From Pardosa pseudoannulata (lineage: Eukaryota > Arthropoda > Arachnida > Araneae > Lycosidae), in contig CM063509.1 in the NCBI GenBank assembly GCA_032207245.1, positions 105,808,021-105,872,020 of the forward strand: DNA of 64,000 nucleotides, given 5' to 3'. The position numbers and the translations under genes were made by a program. Shown in pieces: positions 11,479-22,094 of this stretch. The notes beneath the pieces were generated by a model. It did not search any database, was not told where the DNA came from, and was given only the letters and a program-made list of their open reading frames with translations. Numbering within the stretch: the stretch's first letter is position 1; every line of letters begins with the position of its first letter.

Positions 11479-13205
11479 GTTCCTTTACATTCATTAAATA
11501 GCCATCGTGTTCTTACATTTTCACATAGTGTCTCGTTTTAGATACCACTAAAAATTATCTTGTAGAATTTTTATGTTTTATTAGAACAAGCTTTCCTTTT
11601 GAGAGTGGGTAGAAGGCAATCTTGTAAACAATGTACAAAATTTTCAAGTAATTTCTATTATTAATAAATTTTTTATTTCAATCGACACTTTATGTTTTTT
11701 CGAATATCGCCCATTTTTTCAGCAGGTACATAGACTAAAATCATTCCAGATTATTTTATCTATTATATAACTCCATTTTACAGTTCTTATTTTATATGTA
11801 ATTCCAAATCAATCTTTTTTTACGAAGTATATCATTTTTCATAAATGGCATCTTATGATGTTTAACCCCTTTTCTGTAACGCCCGAACTCAGTTCGGGCA
11901 ACGCAAATGCGCCAATTTTGGAATGCAAGAGAATAAACGGTATTTCAATTCCGTGAAGCCCGAAATAGATTCGACCAATGCATAATATTTAATTTGCCCT
12001 TACCTCAATAGATAGAAATACGTTCCGGCGAAAAGTTCGGCAATTTCACGCTATATATATCTGTCGTTATTTCTCGGATACTGTAAATAATTTATGAAAT
12101 TCGAAGGAATCTGGAGGACATGGAATTCATGACAGTTGATATAGATAATAATATTGTTGTATTAGTTTATTATATTTGTCCAGAAAATTATGTCCTTTGA
12201 TTTATTTTACAGGAGTTTTAATAAAAATTACTGTAACCCATTAACATTTCCTCATGGGTGATTCTAAGTAAGACAAAATTTTCTGAACATTTTACAAAGT
12301 TTTCTGAAAAAGTATACGTTACTAATTTAAAATAAAAACTATATTAAGGTTAAGTTCCTTTACATTCATTAAATAGCCATCGTGTTGTTACATTTTTACA
12401 TAGCATCTCATTTTAGATACCACTAAAAATTAGCTTGTAGAATTTTTATGTTTTCTTAGAACAAGCTTTCCTTTTAAGAGTGGGTAGAAGGCAGTCTTGT
12501 CAAAAATCTACAAAACTTTCAAGTAATTTCTATTATTAGTCAGTTTTTCATTTGTATTGACACTTTATGATTTTTCGAATAGCGCGCAGAAATTTACTTT
12601 TTCAGCAGGTACATAGACTAAAATCATTCCAGATTATTTTATCTATTATATAACTCCATTTTACAGTTCTTATTTAATTCCAAATAAATCTTTTTTTAAC
12701 TAAGTTTTTTTCCATAAATGTTCTCTTATCATGTTTAAGAAACTCTTGCTTGTGACGCCCGAACTCAGTTCGGCCAAAGCAAATGCGCCACTTTTGGAAT
12801 GCCCGACCTGAGTTCGGGCAAGAAAATAAACGGTATTTCAATTCCATGAAGCTCGAAATCACTTCGACCAATGCATAATATTTAATCTGCCATTTTCTCA
12901 ATAAATAGTGATACCCGCGAAAAGTTCGACAATTTCATGCTATATATATATCTGTAGCTATTTCTCGGATACACTAAACAATTTGTGAAATTCAAAGGAA
13001 TCAGAGGGAATTCATGACAGTTGATATAGATAATAATATTGTTGCATTAGTTTATTATATTTATCTAGAAAATTATGTCATCTCATTTGTTTTACAGTAG
13101 TTTGAGTAAAAGTTACTGTAATCCATTAACATTTCCCCATGGGTGATTCTAAGTAAGAAAAAATTTTCTGAACACCCTACAAAGCTTTCTGAAAAAGTAT
13201 CTGTA
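11479..13205. repeat. 875-bp tandem duplication with GC palindromes
   Basis: Copy 1 (11479-12353) and copy 2 (12354 to about 13205) both begin GTTCCTTTACATTCATTAAA and end CTGAAAAAGTAT. Each has a GC-rich core of inverted repeats: a perfect 19-bp palindrome GCCCGAACTCAGTTCGGGC at 11881-11899; in copy 2 a slightly decayed one at 12757 and a second at 12801-12819. The second half of the unit recurs inverted at about 62600-63000, so it is an interspersed repeat rather than a purely local duplication. Minus frames in it are short and unrecognised. Confidence 0.88.
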
Positions 13206-13696
13206 AATAGTGAATATCTCATCCAAATATATCCTCATCATCTAATAACAGAAATAAATGCTAAGCATATAAATGTGTTCAAGTGAAATATTTTCAATTT
13301 AAGTCTCTTGGCTGCCGTTAAATTCAGTCTAGGATGTTAAATCATGTATTGGTCCAATGATCACTCAGGCAGCAAAATATTATTTGAATTAACCCTTTGA
13401 CATAGAAATAAAATGTGCATTGACGCTCCCGTAGAATACTATTAAATTTGGATCTACTGTTGACACTCTAGTGAAGTGATTCTCAACCTTTCTTACCTCT
13501 CAACCTTACCGCCCGAAATGTGTTCAACGGCCCCCTTTGAAAAAATTGTAAAAATGCCGTAATTTTAAATGTAGGGTAGGAGAAGTACTCAATTATGAGA
13601 GGCAAAATGTTTCAGTAATTTTCTTCAATAGAGTTACAAATCAAATTTTTGTTCCTGAGATACGCTGAAGCAATGTCAAACGAATGGTATGATTGA

Positions 13697-13855
13697 ATTA
13701 TTTGGGCGCTGACCTCCGGTTCCGGAGTTTGTGAGTTCGAATCCTATTGAGGCATAGATGTTCGTAGACGTTCGGAATCGGCTTTAAGTACGTCCCAGTC
13801 TCGATAGCCCTCCTGTTGCAAAAGAATAGACCGTTGCTCTCCAAACCAAACCAAA
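13697..13855 (+). mobile_element. tRNA-derived SINE, plus copy of inverted pair
   Basis: Contains the B box GAGTTCGAATCC, the GTTCGGAATCGGCTTTAAG body and the CCAAACCAAACC tail of the main SINE family. The 5' tRNA head is truncated or decayed. It sits inside the hAT at 13474-14274. Confidence 0.85.
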
Positions 13856-13870
13856 CAAATGCTATTGATT

Positions 13871-14032
13871 TGGTTTTTGGAGCGCTACGGTCTACTTTTT
13901 GCAACACGAGGGCTAAGACAAGGACCTACTGCTTAAAGCCGATTCCGAACGGCTACGAGCATCCATGCCATAGTGGGATTCGAACTCCGGTTCCGAAGGC
14001 CAGCACCCTAACCATTCGGCCATCGTTCGGCG
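13871..14032 (-). mobile_element. tRNA-derived SINE, minus copy of inverted pair
   Basis: A minus-strand copy of the same SINE, from TGGTTTTTGGAGCGCTACGG (tail side) to GGCCATCGTTCGGC (tRNA head). Near-identical flanks AAATGCTATTGA (from 13857) and AAATGCTACTGA (from 14035) are its target duplication, showing that it inserted right beside the tail of the older plus copy. Confidence 0.88.
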
Positions 14033-14431
14033 CAAATGCTACTGAATAAATAAATTTTTCTGAATGTCGGCCAAATTTCATGCAGAACATAGGGAATGGA
14101 AATAACTGGTTCTGATACCACCGCGTAAGTTTGTTTTATTACTGGTAAAAAGCGCTTAAATTAGATAATTAATATAACGATTTTATTTAGTATTTTTAAA
14201 ATTATGTTTGAAAACCAAAACTTGCTTAAAACCGCCTCCGGGGGACGCAGTATCGCCCCTGTTGAGAACCAATGCTCTAGTGCAAGATTCGAAACAGAGT
14301 GCTTTATTTTCAAATTTACATTGTTGTATAATATTCAGTAAAGTTGATATATATAATGTTAATATACAATAATTAATTAATATTCTAAAATAACAATTTA
14401 GCAATTTTGTAAAGTATGATACTTCGTAACG

Positions 14432-14488
14432 TAGCAATGTTAAACATGTCTAATTCCACACAGGAATTAGACATGTTTAACACTGCTA
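14432..14488. repeat. Near-perfect hairpin, 26-bp arms, 5-base loop
   Basis: Left arm 14432-14457 ends GTCTAATTCC, the loop 14458-14462 is ACACA, and the right arm 14463-14488 begins GGAATTAGAC. The pairing is complete apart from one or two bulged or mismatched bases near the base of the stem. It is just outside the hAT element. It could be a snap-back replication artefact in evolution or a tiny MITE; its stem length is also within the range of a short regulatory-RNA hairpin, without other support. Confidence 0.85.
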
Positions 14489-14734
14489 TGTTATTTCACT
14501 TATGTTTGATACACATGGCATCTCTTTTCAAGATGTTGGTTTTTATTTATCGCAAGTATATGTTCGGAAAGAGTGCCCAATTTTTTGCTTGTACCCAAGT
14601 TGGGCATTCACTTTGTTAAAATCTGCGACGTGTGGACATAGATAGAAGGATAGTAATGAAGGGACAAATTACAGAGCATAGCTTCTGCAATATTCAAACG
14701 AAAATTCCCAATCAATTGCTTTTGTGAAGTAAAG

Positions 14735-14916
14735 TTTAGTTCGGTTTGGTTTGGAGCGCTACGGTCTACTTTTTGCAACACGAGGTCTAATGAGACCGGG
14801 ACCTACTGCTTAAAACCGATTCCGAACGGCTACGAACTTGCATGCCATAGTGGGATTCGAACCCACGAACTCCGGATCCGAAGGCCAGCACCCTAACCAA
14901 TCGGCCATTGTTCGGC
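14735..14916 (-). mobile_element. tRNA-derived SINE
   Basis: A complete minus copy between exact 13-bp duplications TTGTGAAGTAAAG (14722-14734 and 14917-14929). The tRNA-like head at the right includes GGATTCGAACCC, the complement of the B box, and the left end begins with the GGTTTGGTTTGG tail. Confidence 0.93.
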
Positions 14917-14954
14917 TTGTGAAGTAAAGAATTTGGAATAAAAGATATTATAAA

Positions 14955-15792
14955 CTAGCATATAGCCCGTCATACAAAGGGATCAGTAAAAGTTATAATT
15001 TATAAGAAATTTATAATTTTCCAGAATTGAGGCAAGTAAAAAATGGTTGGTTTTTTGGTTGAGAATTATCTGGTACACTCTCAATAATTTGTTTATCTTC
15101 ATACTCCTCTAAAGTCTCCCGATACTGTGAATGCAGTTTAGAATAACTTTGAATTCATTTACAAACATAATTCAAAGTCTTCTTAACTACGTCGAAGTCA
15201 TCGTTAAGTTCTCCCCATTTGCCACAGTAATTAATGGACGTAAAAGTATGAAACTATCATTTCCACTACATCCTAAGGTAGATGGAATTTGTTGTTAATA
15301 CCGGTGATAGAATTTTCATTGCAACAAAAAATAATCAATGATTAAATTTAAAATTATCACATATGTACCTAATCTATTTTATAAGCCAAATATAAAAGAA
15401 AATTATTTACGTAATATCCGAGTTAAGTAATAAAACGTATGAAAATAATGCAGAAGATATATAAACAATTTAAATAAAAAATGATTAAATGAGATGGTTA
15501 AAGGAATGACGTCACAATGCTGGAAAAAATGTTATTTTTACCTATTTACTATGTAATAAATTGATATATTGAATCGCCTGCTCTTAAACGAGGAAAATAG
15601 AACTCGAAATAATGGTGTTAAATGCTAAAAAGGGGGAAGGGGTGTTTCTAAGCCTTGATGATATTAAGAATCCTCATGATTCTTAATATCATCAAGAATC
15701 CAATATGGATGCCTCTATCCATTCCAGCTACAACCTCTTCATAAATTCGAGAACAAACGGACAGATAACTAAAGCTGTTATTATAGAGGGGA
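14955..15792 (-). mobile_element. Non-autonomous Helitron (copy H1)
   Basis: Read on the minus strand it starts TCCCCTCTATAATAATAGC directly after an A and ends GGGCTATATGCTAG directly before a T, i.e. 5'-TC, 3'-CTAG and insertion between A and T, the Helitron signature. The sub-terminal stem (CCCGTCAT...GGG) is decayed here but perfect in copy H2. Shared body motifs include TCTCCCGATACTGTGAATG and AAGAATCCAATATGGATGC. No Rep or helicase coding. Confidence 0.85.
15654..15696. repeat. Perfect hairpin inside Helitron H1
   Basis: Nineteen-base arms (CTTGATGATATTAAGAATC and its exact complement) around the loop CTCAT. The other Helitron copies have only one arm at this place, so the fold-back arose in this copy. 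Confidence 0.9.
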
Positions 15793-16104
15793 TAGCTATA
15801 TGAAACATATAAAAGAAAGTTTTATATCAATTTACACTTTTGTATTAGAGGGAAAGATTCAAGACATTGGTCCTGCCTCTCGACAGCTTTCATTTCTTGA
15901 TTGTACTTTACAACACAGGTCGGTTTCAACACAGTTTTTTCTTCGCGTTCCTTCTTTCTTTTTATTTTTCTGTATCAGCCATCCATTTTTTCTTTTCTTG
16001 ACATCTTCGTGACGTCAAGTTCTTCAATGGAACATGAAATGAATGACATCTCAGAGATGTCACTATATGGCAAGGAATTAATAGTATTTGAGACTACAAG
16101 ATTT
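15793..16104. other. No supported gene
   Basis: Two overlapping plus frames of 70-75 residues cross this stretch. They are rich in F and S and match no family. Confidence 0.35.
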
Positions 16105-16108
16105 TTAA

Positions 16109-16760
16109 CCCTTTGCACTCCAGCCTAGTAACTCATAGAGGATACCAATAACTCTAGCACTATATTAGTTACAAATACATACCTGTGATGTAAAAGAAAA
16201 ATGGAGTCGCATAAAATGGAATATAACTAATTAATAATATCTATAAGTCTAATTAGACAACACGTTGGTTACTCATAAATATTATATGAGAACGTTCTCA
16301 CCTCCTCGCTTCCTTGTGCCGAACGATGGCCGAATGGTTAGGGTGCTGGCCTTCGGAACCGGTGTTTGTGGGTTCGAATCCCACTATGGCGTGGATGTTC
16401 GTAGCCGTTCGGAATCGGCTTTAAGCAGTAGGTCCCGGTTTCATTAGCCCTCGTGTTGCAAAGAGTAGACCGTAGCACTACAAAACCAAACCAAACCTCG
16501 CTTCCTTGTGAGCTGGAGTGTATTAAATTCTTGTTTGGATTACTGTTTGCCTTGAGACCAAAATTGATGTTTTGATCTGTTTTACGTTCGGTGGTTAAAG
16601 TGAAGACCTTCCACTTCGCTAGCTACTCCATATAACCCAATTACCTTGATCTTAATAGTGATCATTATTGAGTAGATTCCCCGTGTCGCCGTAGCCGCGA
16701 CAGTGTATTTAATGTTAGCATTTTAATGTCGCAAATACGGCGACAATAAAGTGCAAAGGG
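16109..16760. mobile_element. piggyBac-type MITE
   Basis: TTAA at 16105-16108 and 16761-16764 flank inverted ends CCCTTTGCACT / AGTGCAAAGGG (11 bp perfect). TTAA duplication with CCC... ends is the piggyBac hallmark. It has no transposase. A SINE inserted later at 16319-16495. Confidence 0.88.
16319..16495 (+). mobile_element. tRNA-derived SINE inside piggyBac MITE
   Basis: A full plus copy with A-box-like TGGCCGAATGGTTAGGGTG, B box GGTTCGAATCC and an ACCAAACCAAA tail. Target duplication CCTCGCTTCCTTGTG is exact (16304-16318 and 16496-16510). Confidence 0.95.
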
Positions 16761-16764
16761 TTAA

Positions 16765-18310
16765 ATAACGCAAAACCCACAAATACAAATCTAGACATCT
16801 AAGTTTGCGTCTCAGTTTCCCGAAAAAATTGTAAAATCATTTTGTTGCAAATTCATTGCACAAAAATTGCAATGGTAATAAACTTGTAAAACCATTACTA
16901 AGCAATAACTATTTTTCTTGGTGTTAAGGATCTTACAATGATTCTATCTTAATATTTTAGAATGAAAAATTTTAATTTTTGAACTTCTAACACTCTAAAG
17001 GAAGTATAATTATTTCAAATATCTAAACAATTTCTTTATTGAATTTTTTTCCACCTTCCTCAGTACTCCAGACAATTCCTCGTATATTTCGAAATGAATA
17101 ATTTTTAAAGTAATGTTTTAGAATTTTCAATGAAAAAAAAGTTCGCAATAAAAGTTTACAAAGAAAACTCTGAATCATTCATGTATACACTCTTGTTGAT
17201 GTTAGAAGGAAATAAAATCAAATAAAATAAAAATCGTGAGAAATCAAATGCTCTAATCTGAGATCACGAAAGGCGGAAAAACGAATCAGGAGGAAAGGAA
17301 GAGAAAAAAAAAACAGCAAAAGAGTAATAATGTGACTGGCTAAAGAACAAAAAACGATTTGGGTTCATCAATGCTCATAAAAGAGCGTAGCAAATGTCAG
17401 TGTCGCTGCTCACCACCAGAGTGCGCTGGCAAGCATTAAATATAGAAGAAAGGGTGGGGGGAGAGAGGAATAAAACAAGGCGAAGAAAGAAAAAGAATGC
17501 AACACAAAAGTGTCAGTACTAACGACCCCTGGTGCCCCATCGAAGCGTGATCCTCTTCGGGGACGCCTTATAAATCACGGCGTCAGTTGCGAAGTATCTT
17601 TTAAGACTCGCTTTTTGTGTTTCTGTTCTTTCTTAAATCACTCCCCCGCGCCCAGAGACGTCCGCTGTTATTGGCGGATTGCGAGTGGCAATCGTAAGAC
17701 ACAGCCGGGTGATGAATAGCTTCTGGAGCTGTTGCCAGATGCGGGATGAGACATTTCTCTCTCGGTCAGTCATTGAGCTGTAATTATGTATGGGTTCCCA
17801 TGATTAGGCTGCGGGGTTTAATCACTGCTATTAGCGACATCTTTCCGCTGCCAATAATGTCGCACGCCGTTTAAATACCTCGGCCAGTCATTAGTCAAGT
17901 TGATGGGGAATTATTCTTTTGCAAACACGAAACGACAAGCGTTTGACTGCTATCGGCTTCCGATGGAGAGAGATTGTTTGGTATCGTTATCGAATAATTT
18001 GTGCCTCGATGGTTTCGGTTACGAAATTGCTATTGAACGATTTTTGGTTTGAAAGGTTTTGTTTAGAGAAAATAGACTGCCACCGTGTTTGTAAAGGTTT
18101 TGAAAGGAATTTTTCGCTTGTTTTCTTTGAGGCGAAATTGGAGAAAGTGGGAGCTCCAGTTTCAACAGGATTTAATTACAGTTATATGAAAAGGTTTTCT
18201 ACTGATAGAAATAAATACATAGTTAAAGCCTTTACCTTCTGCACTTACAGTTGTTTTCTTTCTGTTGTCAGTTACATTTGAAATTTTTGATTAACGTCAT
18301 TAGCGTTTTC
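16765..18310. other. No supported gene; GC-richer unique block 17370-17900
   Basis: 16765-17370 is AT-rich. From 17370 to 17900 the composition rises and no repeat family is seen; it holds homeodomain-like TAATTA and TTAATCA strings and a TATAAAT at about 17570. A 120-residue plus frame (17919-18281) follows but is unrecognised. This is the best candidate in the window for unique host non-coding or regulatory DNA, on weak evidence. Confidence 0.3.
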
Positions 18311-18314
18311 CCAT

Positions 18315-19439
18315 TGTGACGTCTTCATTGTTCTTGAGTCAAGAGGTAGCCTGAAGAAGGATCACAGACATAACAGAATTGGAAATCACTTTTATTTTTG
18401 GAATAAATACTGGCTTTAAAAAAAAAATATTCTGATATCCCCAAACATTTAAAAATGTAAAGGACTGTTGCTTGGATAACATATCCACGATGATCACAGT
18501 CATAAAAAAAGAATTAAATATTCTCACACAATGGGGAAGCCTTTCCAGGGTGCAACGCGAACCCAAACTATCCCCCGTTCGGTGTCCGACATCGCACTGG
18601 AGCTTCATTTACTGACTCTCCTGGGCCAAGCCCTCTAAGCCAGTATACTGGAACACATGGACATGAGAAATAACAATAATTGAAACACGAAAATAAGGAC
18701 TGGGATACTAACAGATTATTTAAGGTATTACAAGAATAAGGTTCACAAGTTCGTAGAAGGATACACAATTAGAGAAAATTAGGTTCAGAATAATCGATAA
18801 TTGAAGAGTTTAGAACATTATTTGTAATTGACATAGCAATTGAACAACAAACTCTAGAATAATGTGTTTTTTTTCTTTTTCCCATTAATAATAAGAGATG
18901 TTAAGAACTCAGCAGAAAAGTAGTTGATTCCGCAAGAAGGATCCTGCTTGGGAAAAGGAGAAATTTCATTGGATCCTGAGAGCCAATGAAATTTGTGCGT
19001 GTGCAGAAGAGCTCTTGAGAGAAAATTTTATCTAAGTTCAGTGAGGGATCCAGCTTTTTGCAGGGAGAAATTTGGTTGGTCGCTGAGGGCCAATGAAATT
19101 ACTCGATATTTCTGCTGAGTACGGCAAGGGGCCGTTTTGCATTAGCAGGATTCGCATGGTCATATTGGGCATCGGTGTCCGAGACCCTGCCGTTCCTTAA
19201 ATGAGCGGACCTTACGAGTCTCCTGAATGTAATTGCTAAAAAGCTGGCTGCGGTCAAAAGTCGCGGAAGCCCTCCATGAGGTCAAAACACCTACGTAAAA
19301 AAATGTTGAAAGAGCCCTGAGTCTCAAAATTCTAGGCTTTTTATACCTGGGGTTCAGTTACGGTCCCAGTTACTTGAGAACTCCAGTTAAAGTTACAGCT
19401 GAACAAAGCGTTAGCATTCTGAACCAAGGGGTCTTCACA
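18315..19439 (-). mobile_element. Solo LTR, internally shortened, split by a retroposon
   Basis: TG...CA ends (TGTGACGTCTTC at left; GGGGTCTTCACA at right) are flanked by the exact 4-bp duplication CCAT (18311-18314 and 19440-19443). Removing the insert at 18590-19171 and its duplication leaves about 532 bp. Compared with the two 748-bp copies, about 200 bp near the 5' end of the LTR are missing. No internal domain or second LTR is attached. Confidence 0.88.
18590..19171 (-). mobile_element. Retroposon nested in solo LTR
   Basis: Exact 11-bp duplications TCGGTGTCCGA (18579-18589 and 19172-19182) bound this 582-bp insert. On the minus strand it ends GGCTTAGAGGGCTTGGCCC...GCTCCAGTGCGATG, as does the element at 7655-8092, though the upstream bodies differ. 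Its interior has a direct pair of AATTTCATTGGCTCTCAG-like blocks (about 18960-19000 and 19065-19100). No protein motif. Confidence 0.82.
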
Positions 19440-19443
19440 CCAT

Positions 19444-20008
19444 GAAGGATTAAAAATATTTGTTTAATCTAGAAACTAGTTTATATCTTAAATCTTTAGT
19501 TTTTACCGTATCACATTTGTTACGGCTTTGCCTCCTGTACTCCATTCACAGTATCTCTCTAGTACTTTATAGCGCAGTATGCTTACTCTCCTTTGATATG
19601 TCTTGCATATCAATCTAAATATACTGAACTGAAATGCATTTTTCTCGTTTGTGACGTAAGAGTACATGGTAAAAAATTGACCGTTAATTATCGACCATTG
19701 TTTTATATATTTTTCTTATTTTGTGAAGAAACATTTTTATTTTTTGTATAGTGCAGCGGAAATATTTTTCGATATGGAAAAAGAAATGAGTGCAGCAGTT
19801 TTTGTTAAAACCACAATTGGAGAAAAAGTATAGGGATCAGTGAACTAATTCCTCTCATTGATTACTTTATATCAATAGTTCTCAAACTTTTTGAAGTCGA
19901 TGCGTATTTATAATTCTGCAAATAAATGTAGGTGCAGATTTTTAGTAAATATGTTACAAAGAAGTCTAATATTATTAAAAAAAATGTAGTGATGAAAAAA
20001 TACTAGGA
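19444..20008. other. No supported gene
   Basis: AT-rich sequence with a G/C-poor end near 19980. Nothing recurrent recognised before the array that starts at about 20009. Confidence 0.4.
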
Positions 20009-20243
20009 AGCAATGAACAATTTTGCCATTTTATATTCTCATATTAAACATAGCAACATAGATCTTCACATTTGCTTCAAATGGAACAGAAACTTAAATA
20101 ATTTTCATTATATTTGCGAGAGAGCCATTATTTTGTCTTTTTACATGTATTTAGTTTTTTCTCTTTTCCAGAATGGGTTGCTCCCATACCATGTTTCTTT
20201 TTGAGAAATCTAACCATTTTCTTTGGGTGAATCCAAAATTATA

Positions 20244-21132
20244 CAGTGGATTCTGCTTAATGTGATCGCGGTTAATGTTATCAACCGCATATTGTTATAG
20301 AAATCACTTGGTCCCGATTTTTTCTATTCATTTGTATGTTAAAATTATCGCTTTATGTTATCGTTACATCGGTTAATGTTATCAGTTTTCGAATCTCATT
20401 TTAACTGGCAAAGGAATTTTCACAATGTATTCAGAAGGAACCTATTGTTTTCTTTCCTTTCGATTTTGTTCTAATTTTCGAGAATTTTCTCTCTTCCACC
20501 TAGGGAAATGAGGAACGATTTTCCCTAGGTGGAAGATTTTAAGCTAGGATGATTTTTCAGAAATGCGAACAATCTGCTGGTGGTCAATGGTTGTCAGATA
20601 ATCAGAAGGCAACACATTCTTATGGGAACTGAGAAGGAATGTATTCATCTTTTATGCTTTGCTATTAAAACGAAAGATCGAAATTCTAAATCGTTATGAC
20701 AGGTTGATTATGATTACGAACAATTTATCAATGAGCTTAAGGCCGAACGATGGCCGAATGCTTAGGGTGCTAGCCTTCGGAACCGGAGTTCGAGGGTTCG
20801 AATCCCACTATGGCATGGATGTTCGTTGACGTTCGGAATCGGCTTTAAGCAGTAGGTTTCGGTCTCATTAGCCCTCGTGTTGCAAAAAATAGACCGTAGC
20901 ACTCCAAAACAAAACCAATGAGCTTAATTCTTAGAAAAAATGGACAGTCAATTTTTTTAATTATGTATACAATTCTTATTTTTCAAAGAATAATAACTGT
21001 ACATAAACAGTTAGTGTTCGTAATTTAGTTCGTGTGAATTAAAAGGGGGGGGAATTTATCTAATTATGCATATTGGTTATTGTTATCAAAATCAAGATGT
21101 CCCAAACTGATGACATTAAGCGGAGTCCACTA
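20244..21132 (+). mobile_element. Tigger/pogo-like MITE
   Basis: TA-flanked ends CAGTGGATTCTGCTTAATGT and CATTAAGCGGAGTCCACT(A) are inverted repeats. Relatives lie at 48749-49501 and 63037-63455. Inside, 20493-20535 is a hairpin with 15-bp perfect arms (CTTCCACCTAGGGAA). No transposase. A SINE sits at 20741-20916. Confidence 0.8.
20741..20916 (+). mobile_element. tRNA-derived SINE inside Tigger-like MITE
   Basis: A full plus copy with exact duplication AATGAGCTTAA (20730-20740 and 20917-20927). It retains B box GGTTCGAATCC. Confidence 0.93.
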
Positions 21133-21800
21133 TACTAAGAAGCAGTGACCCATTTGCCATTTTCTATCCTCATATGAAACATAGCGACAAAAGCTAGTCT
21201 TCACTTTTGGTCCAAATTGAACCAAAGTTTAAATAATTTTCATTATATTTGCAAGAGAGCCATTATTTTGCCTTTTTACATGCACTTAGTTTTTTCTCTC
21301 TTCCAGAATGGGTTGCTCCCATATCATGTTTCTTTTTGAGATATTAACCATTTTCTTTGGTTGAATTCAAAATAATACTAGAAAACAGTGGCTCATTTGC
21401 CATTTTGTATCCTCTTATTAACAAGGCGACAAAAGCTAGTCTTCACTTTTGGTCCAAATGGAACCGAAGCTTAAATAATTTTCATTATACTTGCAGAGAA
21501 ACATGCTTTTGTCTTCTAGATATTCGTGATATGGGAGAAACCCATTTTGGAAATAAATAAAACTAAGAGCAATATGAAGGTAAAATCATGGCTCCTCCGC
21601 AAATACAATTTAAATTATTTAAGTTTCAGTACCCTTCAGACTGAAGTGAAGATTTGTCTTTATGTTTAATATGAGGTTGCAAAATGACAAAATCATGACT
21701 CTCCCGCAAATACAATTTAAAATATTTAAGCTTCAGTTCCATTCAGACCGAAGTGAAGATTTGTCGTTATGTCTAATATGAGATTGCAAAATGGCAAATG

Positions 21801-22094
21801 TTTGTTCTTTTGTATTATTTTAAATTCACCCACATAAAAAAATGATTAGATTATTCAGAAAGAAACGTAATAAGGGAGAAACCGATTTTGGAAGTGAGCA
21901 AAAACTAAGTGCAATAAGTTTAAATAATTTACATTACATTTCTGAGATAGCTATGATTTTAAATTTTTATTGCACATAGGTTTTGCTTATACGAAAATTA
22001 TTGATTATTTTGCTAAAAGTCTATGGGGAAGTATGAAAAGAGCTGGATTCATCAATCATGCCAATGATTGAAACAGTTTAAATCCCAATGTTAT
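21801..22094. other. AT-rich flank, no supported gene
   Basis: Degenerate tail of the preceding repeat array (a fragment near 21900-21990 resembles the TTTAAATAATTT...ATTATGCATTT part of the unit) and nothing else. Confidence 0.35.

Larger units (their letters stand above)
13474..14274. mobile_element. hAT element hosting two SINEs
   Basis: An exact 8-bp duplication CTCTAGTG (13466-13473 and 14275-14282) flanks ends reading AAGTGATTCTCAACCTTTC and, inward from the right, CATTGGTTCTCAACAGGGG, the TGGTTCTCAACC-type hAT terminus. About 340 of its 801 bases are two later SINE insertions. No transposase remains, so it is a MITE-like copy. Confidence 0.85.
20009..21800. repeat. Direct and inverted repeat array, ~240-bp unit, split by a Tigger-like MITE
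   Basis: Direct units at about 20009-20243, 21138-21377 and 21390-21545 share TTTGCCATTTT, CTTCACTTTTGGTCC and TTTCCAGAATGGGTTGCTCCC (19-base portions). Two further units at about 21590-21800 run in the opposite orientation (reading GCAAAATG...CAAATACAATTTAAA). The element at 20244-21132 interrupts the array. Short frames here (e.g. 20013-20204, 21357-21560) are repeats of one sequence rather than genes. Confidence 0.85.

Noticed and set aside
13393..13410. TTAACCCTTTGACAT as another piggyBac end
   Set aside because: No partner AAAGGGTTAA lies within a reasonable distance; likewise the orphan ends at 24602 and 24628.
16319..16400. Possible genuine tRNA gene (A and B boxes present)
   Set aside because: The sequence continues into the SINE body and tail, has flanking target duplications and recurs many times; the acceptor arm does not pair as in a functional tRNA.
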